Source: Bacteroides sp.
Lineage (GTDB): Bacteria; Bacteroidota; Bacteroidia; Bacteroidales; Muribaculaceae
DNA: 56,342 nucleotides
Reading direction: 5' to 3'
Assembly: GCA_014801525.1 (NCBI GenBank)
Contig: JAAVEB010000015.1
Coordinates: 23,401 to 79,742 of the forward strand
Below the pieces are notes generated by a model. It was not told the DNA's origin. It was given only the letters and a program-made list of their open reading frames with translations, and made no database searches. A program made the position numbers and the translations under genes. Each line of letters opens with the position of its first letter. The first letter of the stretch is position 1. This document shows positions 1 through 6,105 of this stretch, in pieces.

Positions 1-6
1 CCCTTG

Positions 7-60
7 CCCCATGTTGGCACGCCAACATGGGGTTTCGCATATTTCAGCGTCTCCGACGTT
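7..60. repeat. Palindrome plus partial 63-base repeat unit
   Basis: A perfect 12-base inverted repeat (arms 7-18 and 21-32, starting CCCCATG, 2-base loop) is followed by a truncated copy of the repeat unit that is tandemly arrayed at 5806-6086. The truncated copy keeps the short palindrome CGTC-TCC-GACG at 48-58. The same order, palindrome then unit, occurs at 5777-5830, so the two parts travel as one module. Confidence 0.85.
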
Positions 61-75
61 AATTGTGTTGGCGGA

Positions 76-103
76 AACCTTAAATGCCGCCTCCGGCGAC
101 TTT
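76..103. repeat. 28-base repeat, copy 1
   Basis: This 28-base string is identical to 561-588. Its core is a small hairpin with arms CGCC and GGCG around a TCC loop (88-98). It lies in gene-free DNA upstream of susC. Confidence 0.85.
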
Positions 104-361
104 GGAAATTGGGGTTGCGGGACAAGCCTGGAAGGTTTGCCCTACGGATAGCCGGGTAGAGTGAGCGGATGCGAACTCTGCCCGGTTGGGGGGTGTTATG
201 GATTGGCGCTCTGCAAAGAGCGCCCCCTGAATCAAAATGGCGAGGGTGTTTTAGGGGGCACTCTGTCAGAGTGCGAGTCTTGGTGGTGCACGTTTCCCGG
301 GCACGGCTCATTTCATTCGCCGTACCCGGCTACCCATAAGGCAAGCCTTTACAGGCTTGTT
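102..361. repeat. Long hairpin-chain repeat, copy A
   Basis: A unit of about 240-260 bases repeated in the same orientation at 5463-5722. I count about six substitutions and one or two one-base indels between the copies. It is bounded by imperfect terminal inverted repeats of about 37 bases (122-158 and 323-360). Between them lies a chain of hairpins: AAGCCT-GGA-AGGTTT, a CCGGGTAGAGT arm pairing with ACTCTGCCCGG, GGCGCTCT-GCAA-AGAGCGCC, GCACTCTG-T-CAGAGTGC, and CCGGGCACGGC pairing with GCCGTACCCGG. No transposase or conserved reading frame is present. It could be a MITE-like element or a structured RNA; which one is not decidable here. Confidence 0.85.
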
Positions 362-600
362 ATCACCGTCCCCATAGGGGGCGTTGATGTTAGCCTCGGG
401 GCGATGTCGCCGTCAGGTGGCATCGTCCCGGGGTAGGATTTAAAGGAGATTGCTCCCTGTAAGGGGGCTTTAAATGGTGTAAAGTCCCCCTACGGGGAAC
501 ATTCCGGAGCGTTGTGTGTTCCCCGGGACGGCGCCCTCTCCGAGGACCCCGCCCCGGGTTAACCTTAAATGCCGCCTCCGGCGACTTTTGATTTCCCGGG
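362..600. repeat. Gene-free hairpin-rich DNA upstream of susC
   Basis: This stretch has no convincing gene but several compact palindromes: CCCC-ATA-GGGG (370-380), a longer imperfect hairpin around 395-433, TCCCC-CTAC-GGGGA (485-498), CCTC-TCC-GAGG (535-545) and CGCC-TCC-GGCG (573-583). From about 610 to 720 the DNA turns AT-rich, as expected ahead of a promoter. Confidence 0.7.
561..588. repeat. 28-base repeat, copy 2
   Basis: Identical over 28 bases to 76-103, with the same CGCC-TCC-GGCG hairpin in its centre (573-583). Confidence 0.85.
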
Positions 601-719
601 TGTTGGGGGATGATTTTTGAGGTGTTAAATTTTTATTATTTTATCAAGTTTTAATGTTAAATGTGTTAAAATTTTAAAAATATGCGATTGGGTGTTAATG
701 ATAATTAAAAAATAATCTC

Positions 720-727
720 TTACTTTG
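720..727 (+). promoter_or_regulatory. Possible -7 box of the susC promoter
   Basis: TTACTTTG is one base off the Bacteroidales -7 consensus TAnnTTTG and identical to the well-spaced udk box at 50555-50562. No clear TTTG -33 box stands 19-20 bases upstream. If used, it would give a leader of about 85 bases before the susC start at 818. Confidence 0.4.
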
Positions 728-817
728 CGCTCATTCGGATTTGAGAATGATGCTTAATCATGCTTAAATCTGACAATTTTGCTACTATACTTACTTATTA
801 ATTTCACATTTAAAAGT

Positions 818-3800
818 ATGAAAAAGTTGTGTGTGTTACTATTGACAGTATTAACTGTCACGCTCGGCGCATTGGCTCAAGCAGCTACCGATGTGTCGGG
901 TATTGTGTTATCAGCTGAGGAAAACGAACCGGTTGTCGGTGCCACCGTCATGGTTCGTGGAACCAATGTCGGCACTATGACCGACATAGATGGAAGATTC
1001 CGTCTTAAAGCTCCCGCAGGTTCCAAAACTCTCGTTGTTTCTTATGTGGGTATGCATACCCAGGAAGTGGCTGTCGCTCCCGTGGTCCGCGTTATTCTTG
1101 AAAATGACGCCCAGACTCTTGACGAAGTGATTGTGACCGGTTACGGAACCACCCGCCGCGCAGCCTTCACCGGTGCCGCTTCAATCGTTGACGGTGACAT
1201 CGTTGAACGTAAACCCGATGTGAACTTCGTGAAGTCGCTCGAAGGTCAGGTGCCCGGTTTCCAGTACAATAACTCTACCTCAATGCCCGGTCAGTGGGGT
1301 TCGGTTTATGTGCGCGGACGCAGCTCACTGGATTCAAATACAGGTCCTCTGTATGTGATCGACGGTATGCCGGTCAACTCTGATTATGCTGCGTTGTCAT
1401 CAACCACCAATAACTTCTTTGACCCGATGTCGGCATACAATCCCAATGACATCGAGAGTGTTACCGTGCTTAAGGATGCCGCTGCAACAGCCATCTACGG
1501 TTCGCGTGCCGCTAACGGTGTGATTGTCATCACCACCAAGAAGGGCGCCGAGGGCAAGTTCCAGATCAACCTTGACATCAAGCAGGGTCTTACCCACATC
1601 GCCAACAACAACATGAAGTATGCCAATGCTCAGGAGACTCTCGACATCTATGCCCGCGGTTATCAGGCAAGAAGCGGAAACACCTATGACTACTGGCACA
1701 GCGCCCTTGTCAACATGTTCCAGAACAACTACGGATGGGATGGCGAAACCTCTTATGACTGGATGGACGCAGTGACCCGCACCGGCTACTATCAGGACTA
1801 CAATCTGAGCTTCGCCGGAACATCGGGCAACACCAACTACTATGCGAGCCTCGGCTACATCGACACCGAGGGTATCGTGATCGGTTCAGACAACAAGCGT
1901 TATTCAGGACGCGTGGGCATCGACACCAAGTATAAATATTTCACCGCCGGTGTAAACGCTTCTTACAGCTATTCAAAGAACCACACTTTCTCTCAGTCGA
2001 CCGGAGGTTCAAACTCTAACCCCACCGTGGGCGCTACCACATCAATGCTTCCGTTCTATCCTTTCTACAACGAGGACCACACTGATTACTGGGGAGCAGG
2101 CGTGCGTTGGAACCCGCTTGCAGTGATGGATCCTACACTCGGAAACAACTACGAAATCACCAATGAGACTTTGAACGCAAATCCTTACCTGCGTGTGGAT
2201 CTTCCGCTCGGAATCTGGGCTAAGACCAGCTTCGGCGCCAACATCATGAACCAGACCATCTATGACTACTGGAGCGGTGTCTACAATCCTCAGGCTGTTG
2301 CTTACAACGGTCTCGGACAGCAGACCATCTCACGCACCAGCACCATCACCTGGACCAATACTTTCGGATGGGACTACACTTTCAATGAAAAGCACTCCAT
2401 CAACCTCCTTCTCGGACAGGAAATGCAGCGTTATGACTTCCATGAAGACTACTATTCACGCGTTGATTTCCCCTTCTGCTCGTCAGGCATGCGAGACATG
2501 AGCACAGCTGCGTCTGACAACGGCAGCGCTTACTATAAGAGCGAATCTCGCCTTGCGTCTTACTTTGCCGACGCTCACTACAACTATGACAACAGGTATT
2601 ACCTTTCAGCTTCATTCCGTCGCGACGGTAGCTCAATCTTCGGTAGCGACAAGCGTTGGGGTAACTTCTGGTCAGTAGGAGCAAAGTGGCGTCTCTCAGA
2701 GGAGAACTTCCTTAAGGGCAACGAAATCCTCACCAATGCCGATATCCGCGCTTCTTATGGTACCGTTGGTAACCAGTCGCTGCCTGACCTCTACGCATCT
2801 CGCGGTTACTATGCCTCGGGTTACAATTATAACCAGACCCCCGGTATGGTTCCCGCCAACATCGAGAATCCCGACCTCTCATGGGAAACTTCAAGAAAGT
2901 TTGACGTTGGTTTCGACGTTTCTTTGATCAACCGCGTTCACATGACGTTTGACTTCTATAACGAAGACACTGCCGACGCTCTCTATACCGTTCCCTTGTC
3001 AATGACAACCGGTTTCGCTTCTTACTATAAGAACATCGGTAAGATCCGCAACACCGGTATCGAGTTTGGCGTGAACGGAACCGTGTTTGCCAACCGTGAC
3101 ATCAACGTGAGTCTTTTTGCCAACCTCACCTGGAACAAGAATAAGGTGCTCAAACTTGCAGAAGGGGCGGAAGAGGAAACCTATTCAATTATCGAAGAGG
3201 GTCGTCCGTTCCGTCAGTTCTACATGCCTAAGTATGCAGGTGTTGACAAGGAAACCGGCCGCGCTCTTTACTATCTCAACGAATCAGGCGACGAGCTGAC
3301 CGACGACTATTATTCGGCAGCCAAACGCTATGTGGGCAGCGCCGAGCCTAAAGTGTTCGGAGCATTCGGTATCAACGCCGCTGCTTACGGATTTGATTTC
3401 AGCATGCAGTTCAACTATCGCATCGGCAACAAGGTGTATGACACCGGTCACGATTTCACCGGTTTCTGTATGAACGGTATCCGCACTCCTTTGAAGACTG
3501 TTGTTTACAATTCATGGACACCCGAGAACCCCGACGCCAAGTATCCGCAGTTTATCTACGGTGACCCCTACGGAGATTCATCGGGTAACTATTCAAGCCG
3601 CTGGTTGATGCATGGCGATTATCTGCGTCTCAGCAACATCACATTAGGATATACCTTCCCCGCCAAGTGGACCAAGAAGGCGCTTATCCAGAAACTCCGT
3701 CTATATACCACATTTGACAACATCCACACTTGGACCCGCAGCGACTTCATCGGCTATAACCCCGATACTTACGCTTCAGGTGTTATTGCATGGCAGTATC

Positions 3801-3844
3801 CTGCAGTGTTCACATTCACCGGTGGTATTCAGTTGACATTTTAA
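818..3844 (+). CDS. SusC-family TonB-dependent outer-membrane transporter
   Basis: A 1008-residue SusC/RagA-type transporter that would import glycan fragments or other nutrients across the outer membrane using TonB energy. The start is the ATG at 818, because a clear signal peptide (MKKLCVLLL..., about residues 1-22) begins there; the in-frame start at 779 would put 13 residues in front of it. In order: a carboxypeptidase-regulatory-like domain (about 25-98), a TonB-box-like stretch DEVIVTGYGT (about 103-112), the plug domain (about 115-230, with LYVIDGMPV and the VLKDAAATAIYGSRAANG motif) and a C-terminal beta-barrel ending in phenylalanine. The SusD partner follows after 25 bases. The substrate cannot be read: no carbohydrate enzyme or regulator is adjacent. 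Confidence 0.97.
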   Translation: MKKLCVLLLTVLTVTLGALAQAATDVSGIVLSAEENEPVVGATVMVRGTNVGTMTDIDGRFRLKAPAGSKTLVVSYVGMHTQEVAVAPVVRVILENDAQTLDEVIVTGYGTTRRAAFTGAASIVDGDIVERKPDVNFVKSLEGQVPGFQYNNSTSMPGQWGSVYVRGRSSLDSNTGPLYVIDGMPVNSDYAALSSTTNNFFDPMSAYNPNDIESVTVLKDAAATAIYGSRAANGVIVITTKKGAEGKFQINLDIKQGLTHIANNNMKYANAQETLDIYARGYQARSGNTYDYWHSALVNMFQNNYGWDGETSYDWMDAVTRTGYYQDYNLSFAGTSGNTNYYASLGYIDTEGIVIGSDNKRYSGRVGIDTKYKYFTAGVNASYSYSKNHTFSQSTGGSNSNPTVGATTSMLPFYPFYNEDHTDYWGAGVRWNPLAVMDPTLGNNYEITNETLNANPYLRVDLPLGIWAKTSFGANIMNQTIYDYWSGVYNPQAVAYNGLGQQTISRTSTITWTNTFGWDYTFNEKHSINLLLGQEMQRYDFHEDYYSRVDFPFCSSGMRDMSTAASDNGSAYYKSESRLASYFADAHYNYDNRYYLSASFRRDGSSIFGSDKRWGNFWSVGAKWRLSEENFLKGNEILTNADIRASYGTVGNQSLPDLYASRGYYASGYNYNQTPGMVPANIENPDLSWETSRKFDVGFDVSLINRVHMTFDFYNEDTADALYTVPLSMTTGFASYYKNIGKIRNTGIEFGVNGTVFANRDINVSLFANLTWNKNKVLKLAEGAEEETYSIIEEGRPFRQFYMPKYAGVDKETGRALYYLNESGDELTDDYYSAAKRYVGSAEPKVFGAFGINAAAYGFDFSMQFNYRIGNKVYDTGHDFTGFCMNGIRTPLKTVVYNSWTPENPDAKYPQFIYGDPYGDSSGNYSSRWLMHGDYLRLSNITLGYTFPAKWTKKALIQKLRLYTTFDNIHTWTRSDFIGYNPDTYASGVIAWQYPAVFTFTGGIQLTF

Positions 3845-3869
3845 TAATTAAAAAACACTTAACGAAAGT

Positions 3870-5360
3870 ATGAAAAAATTATATATCAAGGCTATCGGCG
3901 CTCTTCTCCTTGGTGGAAGCATGGTGAGCTGTGGCAACGATTTTCTTGACACCAAGATGTACGATTCTATCGATATGGAGAGTGGTCTTGTGAATGTCGA
4001 TAATATCGGTTATGCTCTGAACGGTGTCTACTATAGACTGTATTACTACTATTTCGCTGGAAACTTCGCTGTCAATATCGGTGATGTCGCTTCAGATCTC
4101 TCTTATTGGAACGGTGAAACCGGACATTTCAACCTCATTTATCAGTTCCAGCCGAGGTCGACCGACACTTACCTCTATTATATATGGAACTATGGATATA
4201 AGGTTGCTGACAACAGTGCCCGTATCATCAAGGCAGGAAACGAGCTTTATGCCGATGCCACCGAAGATGACAAGGTTGATCTCGATGTCTATCTGGGCGA
4301 GGCATACGCTCTCCGCGCTTACGCTCACTTCCTTTTGGTGAATATATATGGACACCAGTATAAGGTGAACGGACAGGATTTCGGCGACAAGCCCGGCATC
4401 GTGATTGTCGATGAGCCTATCCCCGCCAATACTCAGGTATCGCGCGCTACTGTGGCTCAGACCTATGCCCAGATCGTGTCTGACCTCAAGAACTCGATTG
4501 CCCACTTTACTGCAGCCGGCGGCGACCGCGGCGATGTGCTCTATTTCAATCTTGCCGCAGCCAACGGTCTTCTTTCCCGCGTGTCTCTATACATGGAGGA
4601 CTATCAGGCTTCTATCAACGCGGCTGAAGATGCGATAGCCGAGTCGGGAATCACTGAGCTTACTTATGACCCCGTGAAATATAAGGCTCTTTACAACTAC
4701 GGCACAAGCAACAATGAATCGATGTTCACTCTTGCTATTACCACTCTTGATAACTGGAGCGCCAATTCAAGCGGAAATATATGGTCATCCTATAACTTCA
4801 GCCCGAGCCCCTATCTTCAGTCGCTTTACGGCGCTAACGATATCCGTCGCTCTATCATGACATGGAACGCTGCCTCTACAGAGCAAGTGCCCATTTATGG
4901 CGGCGGTAAGGTAGCTGCGTTTGCTTACGGAAACCCGGCATACGGCACCGAGTATCTTATCAACGCTCCCGAGATGTTCCTCAATCAGGCTGAGGCTTAT
5001 CTTAAGCTCCCTACTCCCGACATCAACAAGGCTAAGGATGCTCTTCTCGTAGTGGCTAAGCGTAATCCCGACATCGCATCGGTGAGCGATCTTCCTTCAA
5101 CCGCCGATGACTTGATGAGCTTCATCCGCGACGAGCGCGCCCGCGAGCTCTTCCAGGAGGGTCTTCGTCTGTATGACCTCCGCCGTTGGGATGTTATGGC
5201 TAATGTGGTTGCCGAACAGGCTCCTTCGATCAAGTATGTTGTAAACAACTACAAGATTTCCAATTTTGTGTTCCCGATTCCTGAAGATGAAATCAATGCA
5301 GGATTTGGTGTGACTCAGAATGAAGGATGGGCATCCGCTCTCCCCAATGCCGCAAACTAA
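3870..5360 (+). CDS. SusD/RagB-family surface lipoprotein
   Basis: A 496-residue nutrient-binding lipoprotein that acts as the lid of the adjacent SusC channel. The signal peptide ends in a lipobox (GGSMVSC), so Cys21 should be lipidated. Family marks are the N-terminal CGNDFLDT start, the TPR-like helical region with EAYALRAYAHF, and the conserved C-terminal FIRDERARELFQEGLRLYDLRRW segment (split here as FIRDERARELF, then LRLYDLRRW). It lies 25 bases after susC and is followed by a strong terminator, so the two form a simple two-gene unit. The ligand is unknown. Confidence 0.97.
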   Translation: MKKLYIKAIGALLLGGSMVSCGNDFLDTKMYDSIDMESGLVNVDNIGYALNGVYYRLYYYYFAGNFAVNIGDVASDLSYWNGETGHFNLIYQFQPRSTDTYLYYIWNYGYKVADNSARIIKAGNELYADATEDDKVDLDVYLGEAYALRAYAHFLLVNIYGHQYKVNGQDFGDKPGIVIVDEPIPANTQVSRATVAQTYAQIVSDLKNSIAHFTAAGGDRGDVLYFNLAAANGLLSRVSLYMEDYQASINAAEDAIAESGITELTYDPVKYKALYNYGTSNNESMFTLAITTLDNWSANSSGNIWSSYNFSPSPYLQSLYGANDIRRSIMTWNAASTEQVPIYGGGKVAAFAYGNPAYGTEYLINAPEMFLNQAEAYLKLPTPDINKAKDALLVVAKRNPDIASVSDLPSTADDLMSFIRDERARELFQEGLRLYDLRRWDVMANVVAEQAPSIKYVVNNYKISNFVFPIPEDEINAGFGVTQNEGWASALPNAAN

Positions 5361-5386
5361 TCTAAACCGGTAAAGCAATATGCACG

Positions 5387-5417
5387 ACGCACGGACTTCG
5401 GTCCGTGCGTTTTTTTT
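5387..5417 (+). terminator. Intrinsic terminator after susD
   Basis: A perfect 10-base stem (ACGCACGGAC / GTCCGTGCGT) closed by a TTCG tetraloop runs into an eight-T tract. It lies 27 bases past the susD stop and should end the susCD transcript before the repeat region. Confidence 0.95.
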
Positions 5418-5460
5418 CATCCTCGTAGAGGATGGATCATGGTGTACGTCCCCGTAGGGG
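5418..5460. repeat. Two compact palindromes with GTA loops
   Basis: CATCCTC-GTA-GAGGATG (5418-5434) and CCCC-GTA-GGGG (5449-5459). The first has the same arms as the hairpin at 5736-5752, which carries a TCC loop instead. Confidence 0.75.
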
Positions 5461-5462
5461 CG

Positions 5463-5722
5463 TTGGAAATTGGATTGTGGGACAAGCCTGGAAGGCTTGC
5501 CCTATGGATAGCCGGGTAGAGTGAGCGGATGCGAACTCTGCCCGGTTGGGGGGTGTTATGGATTGGCGCTCTGCAAAGAGCGCCCCCTGAATCAAAATGG
5601 CGAGGATGTTTTTAGGGGGCACTCTGTCAGAGTGCGATTCTTGGTGGTGCACGTTTCCCGGGCACGGCTCATTTCATTCGCCGTACCCGGCTACCCATAA
5701 GGCAAGCCTTTGCAGGCTTGTT
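5463..5722. repeat. Long hairpin-chain repeat, copy B
   Basis: Second copy of the element at 102-361, same orientation. Terminal inverted repeats lie at 5482-5518 and 5684-5721. In the first hairpin, copy B has AAGCCT-GGA-AGGCTT where copy A has AGGTTT, so the change keeps the stem (G-C for G-U). The last hairpin read on the minus strand has a GCAA loop here and GTAA in copy A, both of GNRA type. The two copies bracket the susCD pair. Confidence 0.85.
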
Positions 5723-5735
5723 TTGTGGTTTTATT

Positions 5736-5830
5736 CATCCTCTCCGAGGATGGAGGTTTGAGGTGCGGACCCTCTCCCCATGTTGGCACACCAACATGGG
5801 GTTTCGCATATTTCAACGTCTCCGACGTTA
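5736..5830. repeat. Palindromic modules ahead of the 63-base array
   Basis: CATCCTC-TCC-GAGGATG at 5736-5752 is followed at 5777-5802 by the CCCCATGTTGG / CCAACATGGGG palindrome (11-base arms, loop CACA) and then directly by the first 63-base unit. The palindrome-plus-unit order matches 7-60. Confidence 0.8.
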
Positions 5831-6086
5831 GGTTGGAGTCCGTAAGGATCCATCTGTCGATAATCGTGGCATATTTCAACGTCTCCGACGTTGGGTTGGA
5901 GTCCGCAAGGATCCATATGTCGATAGCCGAGGCATATTTTAACGTCTACGACGTTGGGTTGGAGTCCGCAAGGGATCCATCTGTCAATAGCCGAGGCATA
6001 TTTCAACGTCTCCGACGTTAGGTTGGAGTCCGCAAGGATCCATCTGTCGATAGCCGTGGCATATTTCAACGTCTTCGACGTTGGGT
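5806..6086. repeat. 63-base tandem repeat array (4 full units and one partial)
   Basis: Units begin with GCATATTT at 5806, 5869, 5932 and 5996, with a partial one at 6059. Periods are 63, 63, 64 and 63. Each unit carries the palindrome AACGTC-NNN-GACGTT (loop TCC, TCC, TAC, TCC, TTC), then GGTTGGAGTCCG, GGATCCAT and a variable tail. Arms are fully conserved while the loop and tail vary. The array lies between the convergent susD and GH3 genes and stops about 20 bases past the GH3 stop codon. There are no spacers, so it is not CRISPR. Confidence 0.92.
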
Positions 6087-6105
6087 GGTGTGTCCCTCGC
6101 AAGGG

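Noticed and set aside
102-361. Insertion sequence
   Set aside because: Terminal inverted repeats are present, but the element is only about 240 bases and has no transposase; a non-autonomous element remains possible and is reported as a finding.
161-436. 91-codon frame inside the left hairpin repeat
   Set aside because: The frame is broken by a one-base indel in the second copy of the repeat, uses a GTG start and translates hairpin arms; it looks like a by-product of the repeat.
779-817. Upstream start for SusC
   Set aside because: It would place 13 residues ahead of an intact signal peptide that begins at the ATG at 818.
5806-6086. CRISPR array
   Set aside because: Whole units are repeated with no unique spacers, and no cas genes are in the window.
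5710-6102. Open frames on both strands across the 63-base array
   Set aside because: The period is a multiple of three in most units, which keeps frames open and gives repetitive peptides; one unit has an extra base that breaks the phase.
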